Shown here piece after piece: positions 1 through 12,098 of a stretch of 64,000 bases of DNA. The translations under genes and the position numbers were made by a program. Source of the stretch: Xiphydria camelus (taxonomy: Eukaryota > Arthropoda > Insecta > Hymenoptera > Xiphydriidae); the NCBI GenBank assembly GCA_963678675.1, contig OY783200.1, forward strand, positions 25,310,190 to 25,374,189, given 5' to 3'. Under the pieces are notes generated by a model. That model was not told the origin of the DNA. It made no database searches and saw only the letters and a list, made by a program, of their open reading frames with translations. Each line of letters begins with the position of its first letter. The first letter of the stretch is position 1.

Positions 1-918
1 GCATCCGCGCCTCCTCGCGGGGATTCCCCGGGATTTGGAAGCGGAAGAAGCTACTACCGAGGGGCGATGCACTGCGCGAAATCGCGAGCGGAACGTAGCG
101 CAACACCGATCTACGATAACTTGATCCCGCGGTTCGTCCTTCCGATGGAAAACAAGAAAGAAAAATGAATTGCGAGGGGTGAGCACGGCAGGGGAATGAA
201 GAGGACTCCGATTTACAACTCGACGAGTTCTCGTCCTTCTCGTCGGAACGACGACGCCTGCTACCGTTTTCGCGCCTGAATGGAGGCAACTCGCGTGAAA
301 GGAATACGTCGAATAAACGAGGCGCCCGACAGTGGAGGAGCCAAGAGCGACGGGGAACCCGGACGAGTCGCCGGAAGAACAAAGGTGAACCCCCGGCAGC
401 TCTTCAGTCGCGGGGGAAGGCGGAGCGTGACGACGATTCTTTCCATCGTTTTCCCTCGACTATTTGCCCCGGCTCCGATGCGACCTCACACTGTCGCCCG
501 GTAGAGAGAGGGACGGAGGAGGAACGGAAGGGAGCTCTCGCGAGGATCGCGTGTCGTTGAGCTTCGCCGACTAATTGGCGGGACATTCTCTGATCGAGAC
601 GCGCCTAAATTAATTTCTACCGCGTCGGCTGACGATGCCCTTTGACTCTGGCGGCATGTAGCTCGGCGGGGGAGGAGGAGGAGAAGAAAAAGAAGCATTT
701 ATTCAAGGAGACGTCTCCTCAGAGGGCAAACGAAGCAAATACAGGGATAAATAGTCAAAGTAGAAGAAAAGAATGGAAGGGAAGAAGAAAACCACGAGGT
801 AAGTCTTGAAGCTTCATCTCTTCGTCGAGTCAGAGGCACTCCAAGTCAGCCCCTCGACCTTCCAAGATGACGAAGTCCTCGGGAAACGATAATTTCGAGT
901 GGGAACGATAAATCTCTC

Positions 919-967
<49 letters not shown>

Positions 968-2004
968 GACCAAGAGCGAAGAAAATTCTGGGGAAGAATG
1001 AGATCTCGAAGAACCAGTGGTGCGAAACGTGGCTCCTTTCCTCCACCTCGAGGCACCACCCGAAGGATTTCATCCGTTCTTTCTCTCACCATTCTTCCGC
1101 CTGTAAACGGAGACCGAGTCTCTATCCGACTGCGAGAGAGAGGAGGGAGCTAACCACGTAGCTTCGCGAGACAACGTGGCTGAGACATCTGTCAGGCGAG
1201 AAGCCGACTAGCTGGTAGCTGGCTGGCATTTCTCCCGCTTTCTCCATCTCTTTCCAGAACAACCAGACCCGAGTCGAGTGTGTTATCTTTATCGTTCTCC
1301 ACCTCCGCATTTTCCGACCGCCCCTCTCCACCGTCCACGGCTCGACTTCGCCAGCCTCCCCTCGACAATCGCCGGCGATCTACAATCCGCGTCGTTCCCC
1401 CGCGAGAGAGCGCATCTCCCCGCTTTTTTCCTCTCCCCCTCACGGGGAGACTCGGGTTTAGAAACTGGGTTAAAGAGAAGTGGAATTTATTTTCACGCGG
1501 CGCGAATATATTATTTTATTCAAATTTCAACACGCTTCCGCGACGCGTAGAATCTGAGCTCGTTGCTGTCTCGCGCGCTGAGTCGATCCACTCGGTTCTT
1601 CGAGCTTGCTTCGCGGAAACAATTCATTGGTTCTTTTTCAGGATTGCTACAGATCTGAATAACCGGTGAATTTGATTATACAAAACTCCTGATGTAAACA
1701 AAAATATCAGAGAAAACTTGCAAAATTTAATCTGAAACATTCATGGGAAAAGCCGAGGAATTCTGTAATCGAATTTCTGCAGCCACTCTCCTTTAAACAA
1801 ATATTTATACATAATCATACGTTTATGATTATACGTATATAATTGGGCATAATCAGATCCGAAATTTGCCCTTACACGATTGTACAAACCGTTGGAGAAC
1901 TTACACGCCAGCGTAGAGCTGCTTCCGTATCGCTGAGCGCGCCACTTCCGCTGTGGCTCTTTTTGATTTCGTAATGGTAGCGTTAGTCAAGATCCGAACC
2001 AAAT
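1..2004. other. Non-coding region, no gene recognised
   Basis: No open frame here looks like a conserved protein. The stretch is CpG-rich, then turns AT-rich after about 1500. A good splice-donor-like GAGGTAAGT occurs near 795-803, so a non-coding first exon of a gene outside the window is possible but cannot be shown. A GA microsatellite lies at 922-962. Confidence 0.5.
922..962. repeat. (GA)n microsatellite
   Basis: About 20 uninterrupted GA dinucleotides. The apparent Arg-Glu or Ser-Leu open frames across it are products of the repeat. Confidence 0.95.
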
Positions 2005-2245
2005 GGAACCATCAGTCCGAGAATCGTCGGGAATCTCATTAACGGTCAAAGTGACGGAGGGTCCGATATAGTTTCAATACTTATCAGCGTTTTTTTTTCG
2101 AATAATCGGAGAAATTAACGAAGAAGCTGTGCCGTTTGGTCCGAATCTTGGCTGTCGGTATTACTATGAAATTACGGGAAACCGGAGTGAACGGAATGCG
2201 CCTACCGATACGGAACTAGATACGCTGGCGTATAAAGTATGCGGC
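2005..2245 (+). repeat. Dispersed repeat block, copy A (ends at a TATAAA)
   Basis: Diverged but collinear with 11025-11225. Shared landmarks in order are CCGAGAA, AATCTCAT, a GATATA followed by TTTCAATAC, GCGAATAAT/TCGAATAAT, GTGCCGTT, TGCGCCTACCGA and finally GCGTATAAA. The common end at a TATAAA box makes a mobile promoter or LTR-like fragment possible. The element family is not recognised. Confidence 0.5.
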
Positions 2246-2517
2246 GGTTGCCGGCTCGTCAGGCGCGGCTGGAGTGATGTAGCGAAATCAACGTCAGATC
2301 GAAGAACGATCAATCGGATGAATGGAAGTACACTCGCGTGTTACTCTTCAGTATCAAACTATTACGCGATCGGTTAGTGACAATTTATTTTTCTGCAAAT
2401 TATTTCTATCTGATCAATTTCATATACTTCTGCTCAACAGATTGATGTTTCTTCAATTTCGCGCTGATTTCTGACTTAATGATCTGACGCGCCGGCAACC
2501 GTCGCTACTGCCGTGTA
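2237..2517 (-). mobile_element. Truncated MITE, related to the copy at 12099-12531
   Basis: The end CGTCGCTACTGCCGTGT is intact near 2500-2517 and matches the terminal repeat of the 12099-12531 element. The other end is cut at CGGTTGCCGGCTC, where it joins the dispersed block ending near 2245. The interior matches the 12-kb copy in reverse complement, including the stretch around ATCTGATCAATTTCAT. This copy is therefore inverted and has lost one terminus. Confidence 0.55.
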
Positions 2518-3412
2518 TGTACGTATATCGGGGCGCATCCAAATGCGTATAATCACATCTGATCATACGTACGTACAATACGTATGATACCATACGACCA
2601 TTTTTTCCCACGCGGTTTCTCTCAGCCGACGGTGAAACATCTGCTTCTCTTTTCGCCCGAGTTCTCTCAAAATCCGGAGCCTCTCTCTCTCTCTCTGGGA
2701 ACGCTCATCGGTCTCCTAAAATCGAGACATCTCGCATTTCCTCCTCAAATTCCATCGCGAGAATAGCTCGTCTACGAAGTCGAACGCAACACGAATCAAG
2801 AAAAGAGCCAAAAGGAAAAAGACTCCGGGTCGTCGACTGCTACGATCTCCATTCATAACCATACAACCCGACTCGGCCTTCCCGCGATCGTTCCAATTCC
2901 CCCATCCACGCTACCACAACCGAAAATATCCCTGCCGCAGGGGCAACCAGCCGATGCTCTTCGTTCCGCTTACGCTCCGCCCCACACTGAAGCTTCGCGC
3001 ACCCCCGGAGGCCGCAGATTAGAGTAGGACTCTGTCTTCGTTGCAGTAAAATGCCGTCCGTCGAGTACACGCGCGTCGTAAGGAGGAAAAGGGTTCGCGC
3101 TCTCCGGAGAGAGTCTCGAGGAAGGAAAAGAAAAGACTCTCGTGACTCCGTCTCAAAGCAGTCACCGAGGAGGATCCTCTCGGTCTCGTCGAAGAGGGGC
3201 TGTGACGGGCGACCCTCGTCGAGACGCGTAGGGCGTGTCGATTTGGCCGGAAGAAGAAGAAGAAGAAGAAGAAGAAGAAGATGATGATGATGACAGCGAC
3301 GAGAATGCCTCCGAAAAAGAGATTCGGTCCAGTCGAGCCGAACGCTCGCGACACGTACAACCTACCGCTACATACCACCTAGACGTATAACTCTATAAGT
3401 AAGATGCCCTTG
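2518..3412. other. Non-coding region before the 4.8-kb transposon
   Basis: No conserved protein is recognisable. The stretch holds a CT-rich patch near 2680-2697 and a GAA/ATG trinucleotide tract at 3250-3292. The Arg-rich and Phe-rich frames near 3050-3380 are produced by that tract. Confidence 0.5.
3250..3292. repeat. (GAA)n then (ATG)n trinucleotide microsatellite
   Basis: About ten GAA units run directly into four ATG units. It lies about 120 bp outside the left end of the 4.8-kb TIR element. Confidence 0.9.
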
Positions 3413-4100
3413 TAGTCCAGTAAACGAAGCTCTGAAATACGACTTTTTGAGAACCAGCCTGCGTTTTGGTTTAACGTTGTCATTTGACCTTATAAAGCTC
3501 TGGGTGAAGTATCGCGGTTTTTCCTCCACGGGTTATGGTTGAAAAACAATAACAAATACCATAAAAATGGGTTATTCGAGAATAACTCGAAAACTAAGCG
3601 AGATATCGAAAAAAATTTAAATCCAAAATTGTAGAGCTTAAAATTCTCTATAAAAAAGGTTCACACACTTTACCCCCACTCCCTACGGTTCACCCTCTAG
3701 AGCCGCGCGAACGTTGGGGGGAAAAAAAAATCGTAAAACATAGAAAATTTAACATTTTCGAATGCTTCTTTTTTTAAATTGCTTAAGAAGTTCTCTACTT
3801 TTTAAATAAAATTATATTTTTTTTCTTCATGCAATTGTTTAAAAACTGTCAAGTAAATAAACGATATCTCTCGATATATTGAATTAATGTTTCTTCTTTG
3901 TGTTCCATAATTTTGTTAGTTAAATTCCCTACATATTACACTCGGATCATTTTTTTGTAATTGGCGTAATTTTTGAAATATCTGCGTTTTAAAAAATTGC
4001 TTTTTCAACTACTTGGTGCGTCCGGAGAACCGCTGGTGCTACATATATAGTCTATGTCTCTGCGCCATTCACACTTCCCCCTTCTTCTTTCCCCCCCATG
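3413..4100 (+). repeat. Left TIR of the 4.8-kb transposon
   Basis: Reverse complement of 7518-8192. The inner boundary lies just before CATGGATGG, where the arms stop matching. Visible differences are mostly single bases, such as AAGGTTCACACACTTT against AAGATTCACACAGTTT, plus small indels close to the inner end. Confidence 0.9.
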
Positions 4101-4496
4101 GATGGTGGATACTCCACTCGAGTCCGTTCCCTCCTGGGCCTCGCTCTCCTCCGTTTAAACTTCTCTAACCTCGACCGCTTTCGCACAGCAAAATATATTA
4201 TGCACCACCATATTAACTATATTATAAAAAAAAGTATCGGATTGTTTCGCTCATAAATAAAGTAAAATAACAAGTTTGAATTTTTCAATGATTGTTATTT
4301 AACATATTAAAAATACCACCGCCGCCGTTTTTTTATTATAGATTCAAGCATGATTAAACTATGACATAATTTTAACGAGTTAATTGGTGTGGTTGAACAA
4401 GTCGAAATAAATTAATGAAAATGAAACAACTTTGCTTCCGCCGTTTTTCTAATGTAATAGATAGCGGAAAACAGTGGACGCAAAGTTGTACACCTA

Positions 4497-4630
4497 ATAA
4501 TTGAAGAGGTAAGTGGATGAAGGGGTTATGTAGCAAAAAGTTGGTTCAGAGATATTTGAGTTTGTAGGTCGCTTTACCAGAAGTTACATTCGGACATAAC
4601 TCTTTCATCCACTTACCTCTTCAATAATTG
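4497..4630. repeat. Hairpin inverted repeat inside the transposon
   Basis: GAAGAGGTAAGTGGATGAA on the left arm (about 4497-4531) recurs inverted on the right arm (about 4594-4630), with ~60 bases between them. The arms stay similar outward to TACA...AATTATT. It could be a nested fold-back element or a stem-loop in the interior of the larger transposon. Confidence 0.8.
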
Positions 4631-5857
4631 TACTCGTTTCCACACCACCATGAGGTATAGTAAACGGCGCGTTTTTTTAATTGTGGTTTCCCCAGTAGGC
4701 CTATTCCACAACTGTCGATCTAGTGTGCAAAAATGTGCTATAGAGTAAGATCCCAGAGCCCCCAGGCCTACATACGTCATTTTAGCAAAGCTAACATTTT
4801 ATTATTCATGCGCACAAGTGCGAGTGAGAGCATGAGATGGCATTGTAAGACAGCTTCATGAAATTTAGGTTGTTTATTTGTGTTAATGGAATATTATAAT
4901 AATTATTCAATAAAACTTTAATGCCTAATTATAACAATAATTTCAATGCAATACATTTGGCAAAATAAAAGTTCAAGAATTCCATGTTTCATTAAATTTC
5001 GGTTTTAAATGTAAATGTAATGAAAATACACAGTACAAAATTGTGGGTCAAATTTAACATATGTATAAATAATAAACATATGTTAATAATTTAATATGTA
5101 ATTTAACATATGTATATAGTGTGTTGAAAAGAGCTATACAGATGTATGATAAAAGTAATACCAAGCTGTGTTAAAATTCTCGGCGATTAAACTATGAATT
5201 TTTACAGATTTATATTTTATTGTGTTTAATTTACACGTGAAAACGAAAGAATTGTTTAATTTAAATTTTAACACGCAATTTTTGTATGCAAGGGCGAACA
5301 TTTTATACTGTGTATATTTATGAAAACTAATATTTTTCAATTACAATAAATTCAAATAAATAATTATTTACTGATCTTTTGTTCTTATATCTATCAAAGA
5401 TACATGAATTAAAATGTAAAAAAGTATTAGTAAAAAATATCACGTATAATTATTAATGATCATATCATCGACTCTTAATCTTCGTCGACACGGATCCGTG
5501 ACAAGTATATTTTAATTGATTTTTCGGAAGATGTGAGAAACTCGATAAGTTTATGTACGATGTGCGATAAGATCTTCTTAGAGATGCTATAACAGAGCTG
5601 GGCAGTTCGGAACTCTGTATGTTTATTTCCAACCTTTCCTTATCGACTCCGCTCCGGCAGGCGCTCGACCGATAGGTATGAAACGTCAGCGTTTAGGCCA
5701 AACTGTATGTAAAAAAAACTATAAAGGATGCAAAGAAAATCTTTATTTTAATAGGCAACAAATAAAATATTCGAACTCTTAGATTAAAATAATAAAAACA
5801 GGAAAACATTTGTATTGCGCCTACTGCAGGATTAGCAGCTGGAACTTGAGGTTGTCC

Positions 5858-6163
5858 TTATGTAGTTGACAAAACTGCTCCTGTAACAAAATACCAATGT
5901 CTTGAGTTTTCGAAAATGCGACAATGGTCACTTTTAGAACTCACCAACATACTGAATTTTACTACACAAATAAAAATGAAAATAAATGTAATCTTACCTG
6001 TTTCATTGTCGTTATCATCTGCCCCATCACTACTTGACCCATCACTACTTGAGTCATCGTCAAGTTCAAAATTGTAGCTGTCGTCACTGGAATATTCTTC
6101 ATTGTCGCTCGATTCTTCCAAGATTCTTATATTACCCAGTTTTTCTTTATCTTTACGCATCAA
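5858..6163 (-). pseudogene. Acidic Ser/Asp-rich open frame within the transposon, possibly a spliced remnant
   Basis: The frame begins MMRKDKEKLGNIRILEESSD and then becomes a run of Asp, Ser and Glu. A strong donor, CAG|GTAAG, falls after ...DNDNETG at 5998, and TTTTGTTACAG offers a good acceptor near 5880. If spliced, the protein ends after only about six more residues (AVLSTT). Acidic N-termini of this kind occur in some transposases, but nothing downstream confirms that. It may be a decayed transposase N-terminus or chance. Function unknown. Confidence 0.3.
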
Positions 6164-7517
6164 TTTCCGTGTCTTATATATAATATATTATATATGCCAG
6201 TATTTCACTTGTAATAGAATGGCTCAATTTTTTAATATGATGTTCTGTAAAGGCAACAGTTAGTATTCCTGAGTGAAATATGCTAAAACATCTTCTAAAT
6301 ATATACATAAAAAGATAATTACAGTGCTATTTACTAAAAAAAAGAAAGTCGAGTTTGACAGCCCACTTTTGCAAGAGGAGTCTCTGAGACTCCACATCGG
6401 TGTTTATGAAACAAAAAAGGTACATCACCGGTTACGGGTTAAAAAAAGCATGCTCTTTTAACGGCTACACTTGCTCGATATGAGCATGCTACTTTTAAGC
6501 ATGCTTTTAAATAAGCATGCTTAAAGCAAGCACTCGGATACACATGCTAGTTCCTCTAACAGGCTGTCCCAGTGCAGTGGAAAAGATGGAACACCAATTG
6601 GCTATCCGTACAGAAGTGAAAAAAAATAACTGTATTACTTGCAATTCAATGCATACGAAATCTTCTATTGAAAGAGAAAAAAAAGGAGGAATAGGAATAT
6701 TCATCAGTTTCAATTGTTGAGATAGAGTAAAGAACTTCCTGCGTTTCACTCTTAAAATATACTTTTAAGAAAAAAAAACAGTATTAAAACGAGTTTTGAA
6801 AAAAGTATATTTATTTTACAGTTTGAAGATATTAATTTTCATGAAACTCGTACAATCAAATAGGTCGGTTTTGAACGTGTAAAATAAAGTGATAAAAACT
6901 TTTTATGAGAAAAATGTATATTTTATTACCATGGGGTCCACTGGACCCCGTGTGACCACTACGAATTAATAAATTATTAATAAATTGTCTGTCGCATATT
7001 CGCCCAAATGCTCTTCGCATTTGGGCCGTAGACCGGTGTGAGGGAGAAATTCGACACTCCTCGGGCCCTTTGAGCCATAAATTAGATCCGGGAAAGTTCC
7101 TCATTGCCGCGGGGTCGAAGAGCGACCAGTACGTTCGAAAACCCCTGAGCGACCGGAACAGCTCGCAAATAAAGTTAATGCATTGTTTGTTTTCCCTTAC
7201 AAATTGGTATAATTTTATTCATCCTAAACCCACCACGCAAGATTAATTTGGCGCGTAGTCCGTCGCGCAAAGACGGAACATTGTTTATTAGAATAGGTAT
7301 TGCGGGAAACGACTTATTTCGATCCGTCCGTTAATTAACCTTTTCCGGAAAAGGTGTGCGACGGAACACAGACTCTAGTCTTTATGACTGTCCCGTCGTT
7401 TGACGGAAAGGATCGGAAGCGTTGAACCCCGTCCGCGACGGTCCCTGCCACATGTGGTCCCTGCCGGGCCGTGTTAAGTGGGCGGTAAGGCTCGGTGTGG
7501 CACGGATCCGTGCCATT

Positions 7518-8192
7518 CATGGGGGGAAAGAAGGGTGAACGGCGCAGACATAGACTATATGTGTAGCACCAGCGGTTCTCCGGACGCACCAAGTAGTTGA
7601 AAAAGCAATTTTTTAAAACGCAGATATTTCAAAAATTACGCCAATTACAAAAAAATGACCCGAGTGTAATATGTAGGGAATTTAACTAACAAAATTATGG
7701 AACACAAAGAAGAAACATTAATTCAATATATCGAGAGATATCATTTATTTACTTGACAGTTTTTAAACAATTGCATGAAGAAAAAAAATATAATTTTATT
7801 TAAAAAGTAGAGAACTTCTTAAGCAATTTAAAAAAAGAAGCATTCGAAAATGTTAAATTTTCTATGTTTTACGATTTTTTTTTCCCCCCAACGTTCGCGC
7901 GGCTCTAGAGGGTGAACCGTGGGGAGTGGGGGTAAACTGTGTGAATCTTTTTTATAGAGAATTTTAAGCTCTACAATTTTGGATTTAAATTTTTTTCGAT
8001 ATCTCGCTTAGTTTTCGAGTTATTCTCGAATAACCCATTTTTATGGTATTTGTTATTGTTTTTCAACCATAACCCGTGGAGGAAAAACCGCGATACTTCA
8101 CCCAGAGCTTTATAAGGTCAAATGACAACGTTAAACCAAAACGCAGGCTGGTTCTCAAAAAGTCGTATTTCAGAGCTTCGTTTACTGGACTA
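7518..8192 (-). repeat. Right TIR of the 4.8-kb transposon
   Basis: Reverse complement of 3413-4100. It ends at CTGGACTA, followed by TTG. Confidence 0.9.
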
Positions 8193-11024
8193 TTGTTCTT
8201 TCATGACTGAAGCGGCACGGCCGCGACGGTACGTACTTATACATATACCTTGCATTATCGATAACACGTCTACCGTACGTCGTAGCGCGAGCTGTGTAGG
8301 CCTTGTAAATAACTAGGTACGGATAATTATTATCTCTGATCGTTTAGGAGTTTGGGTGGAGCAAGCGGGAGAGGGAGGAGCGATGCGACCACACAACCGT
8401 TCCCGTGCGAATGGGAGAGTCGCGTAATAAACATTCTAAATCATTCTGTATCGTAGATAGGTAGCGTCGCGTCGGGGAGAAAGGCGCGTAGCGCGAGTGT
8501 CCGTGGGAGAAGCGTGAATGGGTGGCGAGAGTTTGCGCACGAGAGTGCGTTGTGTTATCGCGTAGATATACAGACACCGGCGAGCACCTCGGATGCACTC
8601 ATGTCCACTTCAACCCGTCCTTCGACGATAACGGACGTATAGTTTCAGCGGACAGAGTGCAATTGACGAGATACGATCGAAAGATCGGAGATGGTGTAAA
8701 ATAACGAGTCCTTTCCAAAAAAAAATCTACCGTGTACTGCCAACTATTTTCGAAGCGACTACTTAGTTCGAGACGCGCGTAAATCGTAGCCGGAGAGTGG
8801 GAAAAGTATACGTATCAGAGAGCAGCTGCGGCGTCGTCGTGCCGCCTTCAACTTCGATGTTACGCGGGTATAACTTGTTCGTTCTTCAGCGTATTCGGGA
8901 ACTCGCCGCGGGGTTTTATAGGTCTTTCTCTTCCAGGACATTGCGCGCGCGAAGAGGTCCGGCCGATATTCCTGTTGTTCGAATGGGATCGGAAATTCGT
9001 GGGTGAGAGAGAATGAGGAGAGAGAGCTGGGGGAAGGGGGTACGAAAGGAAGAGGCGTTGTTTTGATGCGTGCCAAATTGTGGCCGCAGAGGCGAATATG
9101 CTGACTTGCCGAGGTGGAAAATACAGCCCCCTCCAACCCCCCCCCCCCCTCGTTCTCAGCGTACGAAGCGCATTTTTACGCTTTTTTACAAGTAGGAATC
9201 CATTCGTTCGGCGCGAAATCTTGATTTCCAGGGTCCGGGGATACGTCGAACGTCGTTACGTCGCGGCCATACGCGTACGTCTCTCATTTCCGTTCTTCGG
9301 GATGCGCGGTTCGAACGGAGTCAAAGTGAGACGCTATTTCGTCTTTTTTTTTATCCCTCAACCGACGAACAACATCGAACAGAAAGATTTTTGCAGCTAA
9401 ATTCTACCGAGTCTCCTGGCGTAATCCTACTCCCGGTTGGTAATGCAATTAATGATCGCACTCCAGCTCGCTTTTCGCGATTGTCTCTACTTTTCATTCG
9501 GCTTCAATTGTTGACGATACGAGACTTCCATCCGCCTCGAGCTTCGTCCGTTCGAACCGGCGACTCTCTGACTCACCCCCGAAGACAATGCGACGCGAGA
9601 CCGATCGCGCTTTCGTCTCCGAGACGGTGCACCGATAAAGGGCTTCTCGAACCGCGGCGGTATCGATCGAGAAACTGACAGAACCCTTTCCAGAGTGCCG
9701 TGAGAAATTCCGATCGCGTTCGATTCAAATGGGGGGAAGACGAAACTCGAGAACACCGCCGTCTCTCGAAATCGCGCGCCGATTTCGTATCATTTCTGGC
9801 GGGCGAAGCGGAGACTCGGCGACGCGCAACCCGTGCGTACTTAGGTATGTATGTAACTTTTTAGCGAGAGAGAGAGCGAAGGATGACGGAAGCAATTATC
9901 AACGATGAAATAGCGTTCGTTTAGTCAAGCGAAAAAAAAGCAGTCGTTAGACGAGAGAGTAGCTTCCTTCTCTATCCGGCTCGTCCACATACCGGGCATC
10001 TCAAGATAGACCAAATCGAGACGATCGACGATTCGTCGCGACTCACATCGCGCGATCTCTTCGCTCGACAGTTGCGATACTTTTCGAGTCGTCGATCACG
10101 CAGCGCGATCGACACTCTTCGGGACGACGAGCGAAGGTGTGGCTCTGGGGTGGGAAAGGGTGACAAATATCGAGATCGTCGAGTCTAATTTAGAGTAGAG
10201 AAGCCCTTTCGAGGATCGCGTTCGTTGTAGGAACGAAAGAAATCGAGTCGCGATGGATGGTGGCATTCGTAGTGGCATAAATCTCGATCGCAACCAACGA
10301 ATCTTCGGAATACGGGCGTGTAGATTTGGAGGCGAATCGTTTCTCCGTAACTTTCCGACGCGCCGGTCGTCGTGGTGCGAAGATGCAGCAGCTCGTCGAT
10401 CGGCGTCGATGACTCTTATCGGCTCGACGAGGGCGGAGAGACGCCGCGCGACTTACTCGAGCGATCGAAATTCCGTACGATACGAGGAAAACCGCTCTCG
10501 AGAATCATAACGATCGGCGGTTTCGCGCGGCGTCCGATCGCTTTCCAATCCGAGCCGGTTTCGGGAAGCGGTTGCGCGCGCGGCAGGGTGAAGAAGCCCC
10601 GACCGCGCGAGCGGATTCATTTGCACGATCCTTTATCTACCTAAGCTGTACTTAACATTATAAACATCGTGAAAACGCTAGCGGGACACTTAGAAGAGTT
10701 TCAATCGTTCTTATAAGGTTGATTCGAAGTGATCGGGGCATGTCTTAGAGATAAATGAACTTCGATAATAATAATTAAGGAGTACAGGTCAAGGGAGAGA
10801 GGAAGAGGCCGCGCTACGTTTCGCGCTGTCGATTTTCTCGCGCTCATCGCCCCTTGTTTTTCTCGAACTCTGCTGCCATTCTCTCGATTTTGTACGGGAT
10901 GCTTGTTTTGATACACGTCGGTACGACGGGTCGGCATAACGGTCGTCGCGTCCCGTCAGATATGGGTTCCCGTGATTTCTTCCAGTAATCTACCGATAGC
11001 AATCCGATGTGATCCTATCCGAGT
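8193..11024. other. CpG-rich non-coding region, no gene recognised
   Basis: GC- and CpG-rich sequence with many short unrelated frames on both strands. No conserved domain, RNA gene or consistent exon chain could be recognised. CpG density would suit promoters or untranslated first exons, but no start can be defined. Confidence 0.5.
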
Positions 11025-11225
11025 AAAACTATTGGCCCGAGAAACATCAACAATCTCATCAGTGATCGGAATAACACGGATGCTTCGATATAATTTCAAT
11101 ACCCGTTAACGTTTTTGCGAATAATTGAGAAAATAGACATAAGCAGTGCCGTTCGATTCGGCTCTTGGCTTCCGGAGATGCGCCTACCGACACACAACCC
11201 ATCGTCCTTGCGTGTATAAAAACAA
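11025..11225 (+). repeat. Dispersed repeat block, copy B (ends at TATAAAAA)
   Basis: Diverged copy of 2005-2245, collinear over about 200 bases. It ends at GTGTATAAAAAC near 11213-11224, in the same place where copy A ends at GTATAAAG. The family is unknown. Confidence 0.5.
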
Positions 11226-12098
11226 ACCCGTGTACCAAACGCCTCGCGGAGATCGTCGCGGTATCTCGGTGTATCGATATAGAACGAGCGGCGATATCGC
11301 GAGATCGCCAAGTTTCTCGACGTTTCGTTTCTCACCCCTCGTCCTTCGCCCCCTGCCACCGCTTTCTCTCCTTCCCGGCTCTGCACTAAGAAAAAAAAGG
11401 TACAATCAACCAAGCATTTAATTGAATAATCGCGATTGAGTATTTCATGAACTCGAATAACGGAGAAGGGATCTCTCTCCTCGAGAGAGGGTGACTCGAG
11501 TCGACGTTAATTTCCGGGATTATAAAAACTGCGCTCGCTGGGGTCGCCTCTCCATTCCCGTCCTCTTTAAAGAAAATAACGATATTTTGTAAGGAGAGAG
11601 GGGGAGCACTGACTCCCACGAGTGTATACTAGAGTGGTATACGTAGAATTGAGCGAAGGGTGAAGAAACGAAGCGTCTGCGGATACGCGCGGCTTACGCG
11701 AAATAATGGGAAACGAGAGAAACGGCGAACCCCCCCCCGGACGATGTGGTATAGCGAAAAGCCGATTATGGACCGATCGTGGACCGATCGTTGCTGGGGC
11801 TCGGATGTCAGAGACGCGCGCAAACGGGGAACCACTTTAATTATTAACAAAAGTATATTTATTATTAATGTATAAACCGGTGAAGAGGATATATGGAAAT
11901 AAAGTACTGTCTTTATTCACGTTTCTCGCCCCGCCGGATTGCAGTCATTTCTTCACGACCTGCGCTATACCTATGCTGTCACACTAAGCGCGCGAAGGGG
12001 GTAAGTGATATTTCAAGATGAGTACAAAAATGTGCTCTGAGATAACGAAGGTTGACTATTTTGCGGTAGAGAAGATTATTATACAATTCTAATTTAGG
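11226..12098. other. Non-coding region between a dispersed repeat and a MITE
   Basis: No conserved protein or RNA gene is recognisable. AATAAA and ATTTATT-like strings occur near 11850-11905, but no gene can be attached to them. Confidence 0.45.

Larger units (their letters stand above)
3413..8192. mobile_element. 4.8-kb DNA transposon with long near-identical TIRs
   Basis: The first ~688 bases (3413-4100) are the reverse complement of the last ~675 (7518-8192) with only a handful of differences. The outer ends read TAGTCCAGTAAACGAAGC and its complement. The element is flanked on both sides by TTG, which suggests a 3-bp target duplication. The ~3.4-kb interior is AT-rich and holds no intact transposase in any frame, only a short acidic open frame (5858-6163, minus), so this copy looks non-autonomous. 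Near-identity of the TIRs suggests recent insertion or ongoing TIR homogenisation. The superfamily is unassigned: the TIR length resembles Polintons, but the 3-bp repeat and small size do not. Confidence 0.85.

Noticed and set aside
3019..3378. 119-codon minus-strand frame with a poly-Phe run
   Set aside because: The Phe run is the GAA microsatellite read on the other strand. No homology.
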